A stretch of 64,000 nucleotides of DNA. Source: Bradyrhizobium sp. 1(2017). Its GTDB lineage: Bacteria > Pseudomonadota > Alphaproteobacteria > Rhizobiales > Xanthobacteraceae. Below are positions 9,389-19,160 of the stretch, piece after piece. The stretch covers positions 2,376,001 to 2,440,000 of the forward strand of contig NZ_CP050022.2 of assembly GCF_011602485.2 (NCBI RefSeq). The letters run 5' to 3'. Position 1 is the stretch's first letter, and each line of letters opens with the position of its first letter. Below the pieces are notes generated by a model, which had not been told where the DNA came from, did no database searches, and saw nothing but the letters and a program-made list of their open reading frames with translations. The position numbers and the translations under genes are program-made.

Positions 9389-10987
9389 ATGAAAGACCCC
9401 GTGGACGTCCTGATCATCGGCGCCGGCGCTTCTGGCGCGGCGGTGGCGTGGTCGCTGGCCGAAACCAAGATGCACATTCTCTGCCTTGAGCAGGGCGGCT
9501 GGATGAACCCGGCGGAATATCCCAGCACCGGCCGCGACTGGGAGGCCAAGTTCTACGGCGAGTGGTCGTCGAGCCCCAACGTTCGCGGACGTCCCGAGGA
9601 CTACCCGATCAACGACGACAACTCGCCGATCAAGGTGGTCAATTACAATGCGGTCGGCGGCTCGACGGTGATGTACACCGCGCACTGGCCGCGGCTGCAT
9701 CCCTCCGATTTCAAGGTGAAGACGCTCGACGGCGTCGCCGACGACTGGCCGATCGACTACGACGCGCTGACTCCGTTTTTCGAAGAGAACGACCGGATGA
9801 TGGGCACCTCAGGCCTGTCAGGCGATCCGCTCTCGCCGCTGACGCATCCGCCGATGCCGCAGCAGCCGCTCGGATTGTCCGGCGCCATCATCGCCAAGGC
9901 GATGAACACGCTCGGCTGGCATTGGTGGCCGTCGGACACGACGGTCGCGACCATGGACTATGAAGGCCGGGCGCGCTGCATCAATCTCGGCCATTGCACG
10001 CCGGCCTGCGCGCAAGGCGCAAAGTCCTCGACCGACATCACCTATTGGCCGCATGCGGTGCGCGCCGGTGTCGAACTGCGCACCCATTGCCGGGTGCGCG
10101 AGATCACCACCGACGAGAACGGCATGGCCTCGGGCGTGGTCTATTACGACAGGGACGGCGTCGAGCAGTTTCAGCCGGCGCATGTCGTCATCATCGCCTG
10201 CAATGGCGTCGGCACGCCGCGGCTGCTGCTGAATTCGGCGTCCTCGCGCTTTCCGAACGGGCTTGCCAATTCGTCCGGCCTCGTCGGCAAGAACCTGATG
10301 TTCCACCCCTATGCGCAGATCTACGGCTACGTGAAGGAGCCGACTGACAGCAACCGCGCGCCGCCGACCTGCCTGTGGAGCAAGGAGTGGTACGACACGG
10401 ACCTATCGCGCGGGTTTGTACGCGGCTTCGGGGTCCAGTTCGTGCGCGGGGCAGGGCCGGTGTTCGAGGCCGTCGTCAGCGAGCAGAAAGGCATTCTGCC
10501 GTGGGGAGAAGATCATCACCGCGCCTTCCGCAAGCTCAACGGCCATCGGCTCGGATTCTCCGCGATCTGCGAGGACCTGCCGGAGGAGCACAATCGCGTC
10601 ACGCTTGATCCCGTGCTGAAGGACAGCCACGGCATTCCCGCGCCGAAGATCAACTATACGATCAGCGAGAATAGCCAGAGGATGATGGATTATGCGCTGG
10701 CGCGCGGCCGAGAGATTCTGGAGACCGCCGGCGCGACCGACATCTGCGTCAACTCGCCGATCCCCTGGGGCGGCTGGCATCTGCTCGGCACCGCGCGGAT
10801 GGGCACCGATCCCGAACGCTCCGTCGTCAACGAATGGGGCCGTACCCACGACGTGAAGAACCTCTTCATCGTCGACGGCAGCATCTTCGTCACCTCCGGC
10901 GGGGTGAACCCGACCTCCACCATCCAGGCCCTCGCGCTCTACATCGCCGATCAGATGAAGCAGCGCCTCGCCAATTTGTTCGATTGA
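9389..10987 (+). CDS. GMC-family FAD oxidoreductase (gluconate-dehydrogenase-like large subunit)
   Basis: 532 residues. An N-terminal FAD-binding motif (VDVLIIGAGASGAAVAWSL, residues 5-23) and EQGG after strand 2, the GMC NYNAVGGSTVMYTAHWPR segment, and a C-terminal HLLGTARMG plus LFIVDGSIFVTSGGVNPTST that carry the GMC active-site region. Close relatives are the FAD subunits of periplasmic gluconate/sugar-acid dehydrogenases that pair with a small subunit-3 protein, which is the next gene. No twin-arginine signal is seen on this subunit. Start ATG at 9389 follows GGGAGGAAAAGG; the frame is open upstream to 9266. Substrate not determined. Confidence 0.85.
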   Translation: MKDPVDVLIIGAGASGAAVAWSLAETKMHILCLEQGGWMNPAEYPSTGRDWEAKFYGEWSSSPNVRGRPEDYPINDDNSPIKVVNYNAVGGSTVMYTAHWPRLHPSDFKVKTLDGVADDWPIDYDALTPFFEENDRMMGTSGLSGDPLSPLTHPPMPQQPLGLSGAIIAKAMNTLGWHWWPSDTTVATMDYEGRARCINLGHCTPACAQGAKSSTDITYWPHAVRAGVELRTHCRVREITTDENGMASGVVYYDRDGVEQFQPAHVVIIACNGVGTPRLLLNSASSRFPNGLANSSGLVGKNLMFHPYAQIYGYVKEPTDSNRAPPTCLWSKEWYDTDLSRGFVRGFGVQFVRGAGPVFEAVVSEQKGILPWGEDHHRAFRKLNGHRLGFSAICEDLPEEHNRVTLDPVLKDSHGIPAPKINYTISENSQRMMDYALARGREILETAGATDICVNSPIPWGGWHLLGTARMGTDPERSVVNEWGRTHDVKNLFIVDGSIFVTSGGVNPTSTIQALALYIADQMKQRLANLFD

Positions 10988-10994
10988 GGCCGTG

Positions 10995-11444
10995 ATGTCC
11001 GCAGACACTCAACTGACGCGCGTGCAGCGCGACGATCTCCGCACCATCGCCGCGATGATCGTTCCCGCCAGCGACGAGTACAAGGTGCCCGGCGCCGACG
11101 ATCCCGCGATCCAGGCCGACATGCTGGCAACGCTCGGCCGCGATACCAAACTGGTCGCGGCGGCGCTGGATCATCTGGCGCGGCTCGCCGGAGCGCCGCT
11201 CGCCGAGCTCGATGCCGTCAGGCGCGAAGCGGTTGCGCTGGAGTTTCGCAAGCACGGCGGTGCAGCTGCCGTAACGCTCGTCCGCGTCGTGCTGCAATGC
11301 TACTACCGCGACGACCGCGTGCTGGGCTCGCTGGGGATCGAGCTGCGCGCGCCATTCCCGAAGGGCCATGTGCTGCCGGACGGCGATTGGTCGCTGCTGG
11401 ATCCGGTGAAGGCAAGGGCAGGCACGCTGCGGCGGGCGCCCTAA
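10995..11444 (+). CDS. Gluconate-2-dehydrogenase subunit-3-like protein
   Basis: 149 residues (DLRTIAAMIVPASDEYKVPGADDPAIQADML near the start, CYYRDDRVLGSLG later) typical of the small subunit 3 family that escorts GMC-type dehydrogenases. It has no obvious signal peptide. ATG at 10995 is preferred over the in-frame GTG at 10992 because GAGG overlaps the upstream stop at the right distance. The 7-nt spacing to the GMC gene indicates an operon. No cytochrome c subunit follows, unlike three-subunit gluconate dehydrogenases. Confidence 0.75.
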   Translation: MSADTQLTRVQRDDLRTIAAMIVPASDEYKVPGADDPAIQADMLATLGRDTKLVAAALDHLARLAGAPLAELDAVRREAVALEFRKHGGAAAVTLVRVVLQCYYRDDRVLGSLGIELRAPFPKGHVLPDGDWSLLDPVKARAGTLRRAP

Positions 11445-11550
11445 CCACTTGGGCAGTTCAATACCCGGTAGTCCAGCCCTGCGCCCCAAGCGGGCCACTT
11501 GCGCCGGCAGGAACAGGCCACCATCTGTGTGAGCCTCAAGGACTCTTGCC

Positions 11551-12570
11551 ATGCTGGACCTCACTTCAGATATCGCCGATGACGCGTCGTCATCGCGAAC
11601 GACGGCGTCTGTCCCGGCCGATGACCGGGCCCTGCTGGATGCCTATTCCAATGCCGTGATCGGCGTGACCGACCGCGTCGGACCTGCGGTTGTGCGCGTC
11701 GAGACCGGGCCGAAAGTGCCGAACGGCCGCGAGCGCGGCGGGCTCGGCTCCGGCATCGTGATCTCGCCGGATGGACTCGTGCTCACCAACAGCCATGTGG
11801 TCGGCTCCTCCAGGGAGATCCGGCTGCGCGACGTCGAGGGCCATGTCGGCGACGCCCAGGTGCTCGGCGTCGATCCCGACACGGACCTTGCGCTGCTGCG
11901 CGCCAACGGCGTTCGCCATCTGCCCTATGCCGCGCTCGGCAATTCCAAAACTTTAAGGCGCGGCCAACTCGTGATCGCGATCGGCAATCCGCTCGGCTTC
12001 GAGTCGACTGTGACCGCCGGCGTGGTCTCGGCACTCGGGCGCTCGATCCGCTCGGTCAGCGGGCGCACCATTGAGGACGTGATCCAGACCGATGCCGCGC
12101 TCAATCCCGGCAATTCCGGCGGCCCGCTGGTGTCGTCGAATGCCGAGGTGATCGGCATCAACACTGCCATCATCAACGGCGCGCAGGGCATCTGCTTTGC
12201 CGTCGCCAGCAACACTGCGCAATTCGTGCTGGCGGAGATCATCCGCCACGGTTATGTCCGCCGCGCCTATATCGGCGTCGCCGGACAGACCGCACCGGTT
12301 CCGCGGCGGCATGCCGTGCTGGCCGGGGTCGAGAACAAGATGGGCGCGCTTCTGATGCAGATCGAGCCGGATGGGCCGGCGGCCAAGGCCGGCCTGCTGC
12401 CCGGCGACGTCGTGATCAGGCTCGACGGCATCGAGATCAACGGTGTCGATGATTTGATCCGCGTGCTCGACCGCGACCGGATCGGCCGGCGGCTCGCCAT
12501 GGACGTGCTCCGGCTCGGCCGCCTCCGAGCGATCGACATCGACCCGGTCGAGCGCAAGCCACAGCGCTAG
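11551..12570 (+). CDS. HtrA/DegP-like serine protease without signal peptide
   Basis: 339 residues: trypsin-like domain (about 35-235) with triad His82 (NSHVVG), Asp112 (DTDLALL) and Ser189 (NPGNSGGPL), followed by one PDZ domain (about 240-330; MQIEPDGPAAKAGLLPGDVVIRLDG). All catalytic residues are intact. Known HtrA proteases act in the periplasm, but this N-terminus (MLDLTSDIADDASSSRTT) is polar with no signal peptide or anchor, suggesting a cytoplasmic enzyme or an unrecognised start. It has one PDZ where DegP has two. It may follow the GMC operon 106 bp upstream or have its own promoter. Confidence 0.85.
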   Translation: MLDLTSDIADDASSSRTTASVPADDRALLDAYSNAVIGVTDRVGPAVVRVETGPKVPNGRERGGLGSGIVISPDGLVLTNSHVVGSSREIRLRDVEGHVGDAQVLGVDPDTDLALLRANGVRHLPYAALGNSKTLRRGQLVIAIGNPLGFESTVTAGVVSALGRSIRSVSGRTIEDVIQTDAALNPGNSGGPLVSSNAEVIGINTAIINGAQGICFAVASNTAQFVLAEIIRHGYVRRAYIGVAGQTAPVPRRHAVLAGVENKMGALLMQIEPDGPAAKAGLLPGDVVIRLDGIEINGVDDLIRVLDRDRIGRRLAMDVLRLGRLRAIDIDPVERKPQR

Positions 12571-12629
12571 CGCTCGACGGTCGCGGCGGGGTATGACGGT
12601 GTCATGCCTCGCCTTCGAAAGCCTGCCGC

Positions 12630-14357
12630 ATGATGCCGGCGCACGAGACCTACGACGTCATTGTCATCGGCGCCGGTGCCGGTGGCATGACGGCGGCGGC
12701 TGTGGCCGCCGCCGAAGGTCTGCGCGTGCTGATGATCGAGAAGACCGCTTTCGTCGGCGGCACCACCGCATGGTCGGGCGGCATGGTCTGGATCCCCGCC
12801 AATGCCAAAATGAAAGAGGCGGGGCTGTCCGACAGCATCACGGATGCCGTGCAATATCTGTCGAGCACGGTCCCCGAGCCCGCCAATGCAGGCCTTCGTG
12901 CCGCCTTCCTCGCGCGCGGGCCGGAGGCGATCTCGTATCTCGAGGCCAACACCGAGTTACGGCTCCAGCCGGTGAGGGCCTATCCGGATTATTATCCGGA
13001 GCGGCTTGGTGCGACGGCCGGCGGCCGCGTGCTGGAGCCGGTGGCGTATGATGGCAAGCGGCTGCGCAAGGCCTTTGGGCGTCTGCGGCCCCCACTGCCT
13101 GAATTCACGCTGTTCGGCGGGATGATGGTCAATCGTCTTGACATCCCGCACTTGCGCCGGGCCGGAAAATCGCTGCGATCGACGTTGCGAACCGCGCGTC
13201 TCATGTCCGCCTATGCATGGCAGCGCCTGCGTGCGCCGCGCGGCACGACGCTGCATCTCGGCAATGCGCTCGCTGCGCGGCTCTATGCCTCGCTGCTGGC
13301 GCGGCAGGTCGAGATCCTCTTCAGCGCCGATGTCGAGGACTTGTCGATGCGAGGCGATCGCGTCGCCGGTGTGGTGATCCGCCATGGCTCCCGCGACCGC
13401 CTGATCGCGTCGCGGCGCGGCGTGGTGCTCGCCACCGGCGGCTTCTCGCACGATGCGAGCCTGCGCAAACGCTACTTCCCGGCCGGCGCCGGGCTTATCT
13501 CGGCGACCAGCACATCTGGCACGGGCGACGGGCTCCGGCTCGCCGCGACGGCCGGTGCTGCGCTCGATACGGACGCGACGAGCCCGGCCTATTGGGTGCC
13601 TGCCTCGCTGTTTCGCCGCGCCGACGGCAGCCGTGGCGTGTTCCCGCACACGGTGACGGACCGCGCCAAGCCAGGGGTGATCGCCGTCAATAAAGCGGGC
13701 CGGCGCTTCGTCAACGAAGCGCTATCCTACCATGAGTTCGTGCTGGCGATGTTGCGCGACGGCAATGGCGAGCCGGACCGGCCGTTCTACCTGATCTGCG
13801 ACCGCGCGTTCCTCTGGTGCTATGGCCTCGGCCGCATCAAGCCGTTCACGCGCAACTATCGGCGCTATGTCGCGAGTGGTGAGCTGGTCGAGGCGCCCGA
13901 CATTGCGCAGCTTGCGGCGAGGATCGGCGTCAAGCCGTCCACACTCGCGGCGACGGTCGCGACCTACAATGTCGATGCCAAAGAGGGCCGCGATGGCGAA
14001 TTCGGCCGCGGCAGCACCGTCTACCAGTGCCACCTCGGTGATGCCGCTCACAAGCCCAATCCCTGTGTTGCGCCGATCCTTCGCGCGCCGTTCTTCGCCA
14101 TGCGCATCCATCCGGCCGATCTTGGCACGGCGATCGGCATGAAGGTCGATGCCCAGGCGCGTGTGCTGCGCGCGGACGGCACGCCGATCGCAGGCCTCTA
14201 TGCCTGCGGCAACGATATGGTCTCGATCATGAACGGCAATTACCCGGGGCCGGGCATCACGCTCGGGCCGGCGCTGACGTTCGGGTACATCGCGGGAAGG
14301 CATCTGGCGGAGGGGAGCGCGGCGACGACGACGAGCGCTGCGGAGGTCTCCGCCTAA
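12630..14357 (+). CDS. FAD-dependent 3-ketosteroid-dehydrogenase-like protein
   Basis: 575 residues of the FAD-binding-2 / 3-ketosteroid-delta1-dehydrogenase type: VIVIGAGAGGMTAAAVAA (11-28), the EKTAFVGGTTAWSGGMVWIP segment characteristic of this family, GVVLATGGFSHD in the middle, and C-terminal GLYACGNDMVSIMNGNYPGPG. Relatives introduce double bonds into ketosteroids or reduce enoyl groups. No steroid genes are nearby, so only the family is assigned. Two consecutive ATGs (12630, 12633) are possible starts. Confidence 0.8.
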   Translation: MMPAHETYDVIVIGAGAGGMTAAAVAAAEGLRVLMIEKTAFVGGTTAWSGGMVWIPANAKMKEAGLSDSITDAVQYLSSTVPEPANAGLRAAFLARGPEAISYLEANTELRLQPVRAYPDYYPERLGATAGGRVLEPVAYDGKRLRKAFGRLRPPLPEFTLFGGMMVNRLDIPHLRRAGKSLRSTLRTARLMSAYAWQRLRAPRGTTLHLGNALAARLYASLLARQVEILFSADVEDLSMRGDRVAGVVIRHGSRDRLIASRRGVVLATGGFSHDASLRKRYFPAGAGLISATSTSGTGDGLRLAATAGAALDTDATSPAYWVPASLFRRADGSRGVFPHTVTDRAKPGVIAVNKAGRRFVNEALSYHEFVLAMLRDGNGEPDRPFYLICDRAFLWCYGLGRIKPFTRNYRRYVASGELVEAPDIAQLAARIGVKPSTLAATVATYNVDAKEGRDGEFGRGSTVYQCHLGDAAHKPNPCVAPILRAPFFAMRIHPADLGTAIGMKVDAQARVLRADGTPIAGLYACGNDMVSIMNGNYPGPGITLGPALTFGYIAGRHLAEGSAATTTSAAEVSA

Positions 14358-14378
14358 CCGTAGTCTCCGCTACATCCA

Positions 14379-14465
14379 CGTCATTGCGAGCGCAGCGAAG
14401 CAATCCAGAAGTCCCTCCGCGGAGATGGTCTGGATTGCTTCGTCGCTTTGCTCCTCGCAATGACG
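14379..14465. repeat. Long palindromic dispersed repeat
   Basis: A near-perfect inverted repeat whose arms read CGTCATTGCGAGCGCAGCGA...AAGCAATCCAGA and TCTGGATTGCTT...CTCCTCGCAATGACG, separated by about 20 bp. It lies between the convergent ends of the flavin dehydrogenase and the indolepyruvate oxidoreductase and resembles extragenic repeats of Bradyrhizobium and relatives. The RNA from either strand would fold strongly. Confidence 0.75.
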
Positions 14466-14493
14466 AGTGGTGAGAGCCTTGCGTCCCTAACGG

Positions 14494-17400
14494 TTATTCC
14501 GCAGCCGCCGCAAAACGGCTGTTCTCGAGCTCCGCTTCCAGCCGCGCCGTTTCGGCGGATGCCAGCTTGATATTGGTTTCCTTGACATGGCCGAAGCCAC
14601 GGATGGTCTCCGGCACGCGCGCCAGCCTTGCCAGCAGCGGGATCTGCTCGGCTTTCAGCCCGGCCATCCGCTGATCGATCATGCCGAGATAATCCTGGAT
14701 CAGCTTGCGCTCGGTCCGGCGCTCCTCGGTGCGGCCGAACGGATCGAGCGCGCTGCCGCGCAGGAATTTGAGCCTGGCGAGAACGCGGAAGGCGTGGATC
14801 ATCCAGCCGCCAAACTCCTGCTTCTGGAGCCGGCCCGTCGCCTTGTCGCGCTTCGCGAAGATCGGCGGCGCGAGGTGGTACTTCAGCGTGAAGTCGCCGT
14901 CGAACTTCTCCGACACTTTTGTCGCAAAGCTGCCGTCGGTATAGAGCCGTGCGACCTCGTACTCATCCTTGTAGGACATCAGCTTGAACAGGTTCTTCGC
15001 GATCGCCTCGGTCAGCTCCGTGGACGTGGGCGAAACTGCGCTCTCCGCCTTGCGCACCCTGGCGATGGCTGCGAGGTAGCGGTCGGCGTAGGCCTTGTCC
15101 TGATAGCCGGTCAGGAATTCCGCGCGGGTCGCGATGACGTCGTCGAGCGACTTGGTCGGCGCGGCAGCCCTGGTCTTGAACTGGAGCACGCTGCGCACCC
15201 GCGACATGTCGTGGGCGGCAAGGCGGCCCCAGGTGAAGGCGAGCTTGTTCATCTCGATCGCGGCGCCGTTGATCTCGATGGCGCGGAGCAGAGCTTCGAG
15301 CGACAGCGGGATCGCGCCCTTCTGGAAGGCAAAGCCGAGCATGAAGGGATTGGTGGCGATGCTGTCGCCCATCAGCGCCGCGGCAATGCCCGTGGCGTCG
15401 ATGATGTCGAGGTTCTTGTCGCCGATGGCGTCGCGCAGCACGGTCTGCATCGTGCCCATCTCGAAATCGAGATCGGGATTTTGCACGAAGCTCGCGGTCG
15501 GCTGCAGATCGGCGTTGATATAGGCCCTGGTCACGCCGCGTTCGGCGCGGCTGAGCGCGGTCGGGCCGACCGAGACGATCATGTCGCAGCCGAGGATGAC
15601 ATCGGCGCCGCCGGTGGTAATGCGGACCGCGGAGATGTCCTCCGGCTTCGGAGCGATGCGGACATGGCTCATCACCGCGCCGTTCTTCTGCGACAGGCCG
15701 GTGAAATCGAGCGCCGAGCAGCCGCGGCCGTCGACATGGGCGGCCATGCCGAGCAGGGCGCCGATGGTGATGACGCCGGTGCCGCCGATGCCGGTGACGA
15801 GGATGTTGTAAGGGCCCTCAAGCTCGCGCGCCGGGGGCAGCGGCAGGTCGGCGAAGAGTTGGCCTGAATCCACCGCCGACGTCTTCATACGCTTCAGTGA
15901 ACCGCCATGGACGGTCACAAAACTCGGGCAAAACCCTTCGACGCAGGAAAAGTCCTTGTTGCAGTTCGACTGGTCGATCTGGCGCTTGCGGCCGAACTCG
16001 GTCTCCAGTGGCTGCACCGAGACGCAGTTCGAGGCCTGCGAGCAATCGCCGCAGCCTTCGCAGACGAGCTCGTTGATGAAGGCGCGCTTGGCGGGATCCG
16101 GATAGAGCCCGCGCTTGCGCCGGCGGCGCTTTTCCGCAGCGCAGGTCTGGTCATAGATGACGACGGTGAGGCCCTTGATCTCGCGCAGCTCGCGCTGCAC
16201 GGCGTCGAGCTCGCGGCGGTGATGGATCGTGGCGCCTTGCGGGAAGTAGTTGCCTTGCGGGTACTTGCTCGGATCGTCCGAGACAATCGCGAGCCGCTTG
16301 ACGCCCTCGGCCCAGACCTGATGCGCGATCTGCGCGACGTTGAAGGCGCCTTCGGCCGGCTGGCCGCCGGTCATGGCGACGGCGTCGTTGTAGAGGATCT
16401 TGTAGGTGATGTTGATGCCGGCGGCGGAAGCGGCGCGGAGCGCCAGAAGCCCGGAGTGGGTGTAGGTGCCGTCGCCGAGATTCTGGAAGATGTGGGTCTC
16501 GCTGGTGAAGGGCGACTGGCCGATCCAGTTCACGCCCTCGGCGCCCATATGCGAGATCAAATCGGTGCGGCGGGTCGGCATGCTCAGGGCCATGCCGTGA
16601 CAGCCGATACCGGCCATGGCGCGGCTGCCCTCGGGCACCCGCGTCGAGGTGTTGTGCGGGCAGCCGGAGCAGAAGAACGGCGTGCGCGCCAGCTTGATCG
16701 GTGCGCTGGCGGTGGCGGGTTGGTCGAAGGCCTCGAGCCGCGCCAGCCGCTGCTCCAGCACCGGACTGTGATGGCCGAGCTTGCGCAGTCGTGCCACCAG
16801 GGCGGAGGCGACGATGGTCGGCGTCAACTCGCCCTCGCTCGGCAAGAGCGGCGCGCCGCGCTCGTCGCGCTTGCCGGTGACGGTCGGGCGCCTCGAGGCA
16901 TCGATGTTGTAGAGAATGCGCATCAGCTGGTCTTCGATGAAGCCGCGCTTCTCCTCGACCACCAGCACGTCCTGAAGACCTTCGGCGAACCGTTTCGCCC
17001 CGCTTTCCTCCAGCGGCCAGGTCATCGCGACCTTGTAGATGCGCAGGCCGAGGTCCTGCGCGTCCTTGTCGGTGATGCCCAAATCGGCCAGCGCCTGGCG
17101 CAGGTCGAGATAGGCTTTGCCGGTCGCGACGATGCCGAGCCGCGCTGGCTTTGAATCGAGCACGATGCGGTCGAGCTGGTTGGCGCGGGCGAAGGCCTGC
17201 ACCGCGTCCATCTTCGGCCCGAACAGGCGCCTTTCGGCCTCCAGCGGTGGATCCGGCCAGCGGATGTTGAGGCCGCCGGGCGGCATCTCGAAATCGTCGG
17301 GCAGCCTGATCTGGATGCGTTCGGGATCGCTGTAGATCGATGCCGAGCTCTCCACGGTCTCGCTGATGGCCTTGAAGCCTACCCAGCAGCCGGAGAAGCG

Positions 17401-17970
17401 CGACAGCGCAAAGCCGTAAAGGCCCAGGTCGAGATAGTCCTGCAGCGTCGCCGGATTGATCACCGGGATCAGCGCCGCCGCGAACACCTGCTCGCTCTGA
17501 TGCGCCAGCGTCGAGGACTGGCAGCCATGGTCGTCGCCGGCCAGCGCCAGCACGCCGCCATTGAGCGAGGTTCCGGCCGCATTGGCATGCTTGAGCGCAT
17601 CGACCGAACGATCGACGCCGGGACCCTTGCCGTACCAGATGCCGAATACGCCATCGACCTTGGCGCCGGGAAACAGGCCGACCTGCTGGCTGCCCCAGAC
17701 GGCGGTCGCAGCCAGATCCTCGTTGAGGCCGGGGACGAAGGCGATGTCGTGCTGCTGGAGATGCGACTTCGCGCGCCACAACGCGTGATCGTACATGCCG
17801 AGCGGGGAACCGCGATAGCCCGAGATGAAGCCGCCTGTGTTGAGTCCCTGGAGCCGGTCGCGTTCGCGCTGCAACATGGGCAGTCGAACCAGAGCCTGGG
17901 TGCCGGACAGGAAGATCCGCTTCGATTCGAGCCGGTATTTGTCGTCCAGCTCGACCTGCATCAGCGTCAT
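14494..17970 (-). CDS. Indolepyruvate ferredoxin oxidoreductase (fused alpha/gamma subunits)
   Basis: 1158 residues, the size of the fused enzymes of proteobacteria. Order: N-terminal pyruvate-oxidoreductase-like domain; thiamine-diphosphate domain with CSGCPHNTST, GIGCHGMA and the GDG motif NLGDGTYTHSG followed by NDAVAMTGG; a CEGCGDCSQASNC iron-sulfur segment; a C-terminal gamma domain (NILVTGIGGTGVITIGALLG). The enzyme decarboxylates aryl 2-oxo acids such as indolepyruvate to acyl-CoA, passing electrons to an acceptor. Start ATG at 17970 follows AAGGAC. It is a single-gene unit. Confidence 0.9.
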   Translation of the reverse strand: MTLMQVELDDKYRLESKRIFLSGTQALVRLPMLQRERDRLQGLNTGGFISGYRGSPLGMYDHALWRAKSHLQQHDIAFVPGLNEDLAATAVWGSQQVGLFPGAKVDGVFGIWYGKGPGVDRSVDALKHANAAGTSLNGGVLALAGDDHGCQSSTLAHQSEQVFAAALIPVINPATLQDYLDLGLYGFALSRFSGCWVGFKAISETVESSASIYSDPERIQIRLPDDFEMPPGGLNIRWPDPPLEAERRLFGPKMDAVQAFARANQLDRIVLDSKPARLGIVATGKAYLDLRQALADLGITDKDAQDLGLRIYKVAMTWPLEESGAKRFAEGLQDVLVVEEKRGFIEDQLMRILYNIDASRRPTVTGKRDERGAPLLPSEGELTPTIVASALVARLRKLGHHSPVLEQRLARLEAFDQPATASAPIKLARTPFFCSGCPHNTSTRVPEGSRAMAGIGCHGMALSMPTRRTDLISHMGAEGVNWIGQSPFTSETHIFQNLGDGTYTHSGLLALRAASAAGINITYKILYNDAVAMTGGQPAEGAFNVAQIAHQVWAEGVKRLAIVSDDPSKYPQGNYFPQGATIHHRRELDAVQRELREIKGLTVVIYDQTCAAEKRRRRKRGLYPDPAKRAFINELVCEGCGDCSQASNCVSVQPLETEFGRKRQIDQSNCNKDFSCVEGFCPSFVTVHGGSLKRMKTSAVDSGQLFADLPLPPARELEGPYNILVTGIGGTGVITIGALLGMAAHVDGRGCSALDFTGLSQKNGAVMSHVRIAPKPEDISAVRITTGGADVILGCDMIVSVGPTALSRAERGVTRAYINADLQPTASFVQNPDLDFEMGTMQTVLRDAIGDKNLDIIDATGIAAALMGDSIATNPFMLGFAFQKGAIPLSLEALLRAIEINGAAIEMNKLAFTWGRLAAHDMSRVRSVLQFKTRAAAPTKSLDDVIATRAEFLTGYQDKAYADRYLAAIARVRKAESAVSPTSTELTEAIAKNLFKLMSYKDEYEVARLYTDGSFATKVSEKFDGDFTLKYHLAPPIFAKRDKATGRLQKQEFGGWMIHAFRVLARLKFLRGSALDPFGRTEERRTERKLIQDYLGMIDQRMAGLKAEQIPLLARLARVPETIRGFGHVKETNIKLASAETARLEAELENSRFAAAAE

Positions 17971-18125
17971 TTCGGAAGTCCTTGGCTCTCGGGGTTTGCG
18001 CGGCGGAAAGGGATTGCGGCTGCGCGACGCGAATTGTGACAGTCAAAAGCATGCACCGGCGAAGTCAATATCGCTGGCCGCATCCGTGGCGCTCCTGCTA
18101 GTCATGGCTTCCAGTGGAGAACATC

Positions 18126-19079
18126 ATGGCTGCAAGCGCATTCGACACCGAGATCACGGAGACGGCCGAGGCCCTGATCGGCCCGTGGCGCCAACCGCGT
18201 CAGATGCTGCAGGCGCAAACCTACGACGCGCACGCCTCGATCCATGACGATGCCACCGCGCAGAAGCTCGGCTTCAAGGGCGGCACCATCGAGGGTCCCA
18301 CGCATTTCAGCCAGTTCGCACCGCTCGGCGAACGGCTGTGGGGGCGCGCCTGGTTCGAGACGGGGTGTCTCTCCGCGCATTACCGCAGCGTCTGTTATGA
18401 GGGAGAGGAGGTGCAGGCGATCCTGTCGAAGCCTCTGCCCGGCACGAGCCAGTGCCAGATCCAGATGGTGAAGCGCGACGGCACCGAGGTGCTGCGCGGC
18501 ACCGCCTCGGTCGGCGAGCCGCACGCAGCGACGGCGCTCGAAACGCGCCTCGGCGAGCTCAAGCCGCTCACTGACCCCGTGATCCTGCGCGATGTGAAGG
18601 TGGCGCAGACGAGCAAGCGGCAGCCGGTGCGGATGGCGTTCGACCAGACCATGGGCGATCTCTATCCGTTCTCCCTCCGGCAGAAGCTTACCGTGATCAC
18701 CGAAAACTCGCCGTACTATTCCGGCGCCGACAATCCCTGGCACAAGCCCATCATCCCGACGGAAATGCTGAGCGTGCTGTTCCAGTATCGCTCCAAGGAC
18801 GATCCGCTGCCGGCCAGGGGCCCGGCAGTCGGCCTGTTCGCCGACCAGGAGATCAGGCTGGTGAAGGGGCCGCTCTTGGTCGACGAAGACTACGAGGTCG
18901 AGCGCGAGGTGGTCGCGCTTTCCGGCAGCCGCCGTACCGAAAGCGCCTGGGTCAAGACGCGCGTGTTCGACAAGGCGAATACGGTGGTCGCGACCATGCT
19001 GCTCAACATGGCGACGCTGAAGGAGTCGTACGCGCCGTATGAAGAGGAGTATCGGCGGTTGTATGGGGCGGGACGGTAG
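18126..19079 (+). CDS. Double-hotdog (MaoC-like) protein
   Basis: 317 residues. The segment LGFKGGTIEGPTHFSQFAPLGERLWG near residue 50 is a MaoC/hotdog-type hydration motif (compare G-F-x-x-x-I-x-G in enoyl-CoA hydratases) and a second half (about 150-317) has similar strand spacing, so a double hotdog fold is inferred. Family members hydrate enoyl-CoAs or act as thioesterases; substrate unknown. ATG at 18126 is preferred because GGAGA lies 5 nt upstream; an in-frame GTG exists at 18114. It diverges from the indolepyruvate oxidoreductase across a 155-bp spacer. Confidence 0.55.
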   Translation: MAASAFDTEITETAEALIGPWRQPRQMLQAQTYDAHASIHDDATAQKLGFKGGTIEGPTHFSQFAPLGERLWGRAWFETGCLSAHYRSVCYEGEEVQAILSKPLPGTSQCQIQMVKRDGTEVLRGTASVGEPHAATALETRLGELKPLTDPVILRDVKVAQTSKRQPVRMAFDQTMGDLYPFSLRQKLTVITENSPYYSGADNPWHKPIIPTEMLSVLFQYRSKDDPLPARGPAVGLFADQEIRLVKGPLLVDEDYEVEREVVALSGSRRTESAWVKTRVFDKANTVVATMLLNMATLKESYAPYEEEYRRLYGAGR

Positions 19080-19108
19080 CGGCGAGCAGGACAGAGCATT
19101 GTCCTGAA

Positions 19109-19124
19109 TGGCACGGCGCTTGCA
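19109..19124 (+). promoter_or_regulatory. Sigma-54 (RpoN) promoter
   Basis: TGGCACG-GCGC-TTGCA, a full match to the -24/-12 consensus TGGCACG-N4-TTGCW. Transcription should start near 19136, about 25 nt before the cysteine hydrolase gene at 19161. It implies activation by an enhancer-binding protein, most likely under nitrogen control. Confidence 0.75.
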
Positions 19125-19160
19125 GACATTCCGGCCACAGAGTTTCTCGCGGGGGGCATC

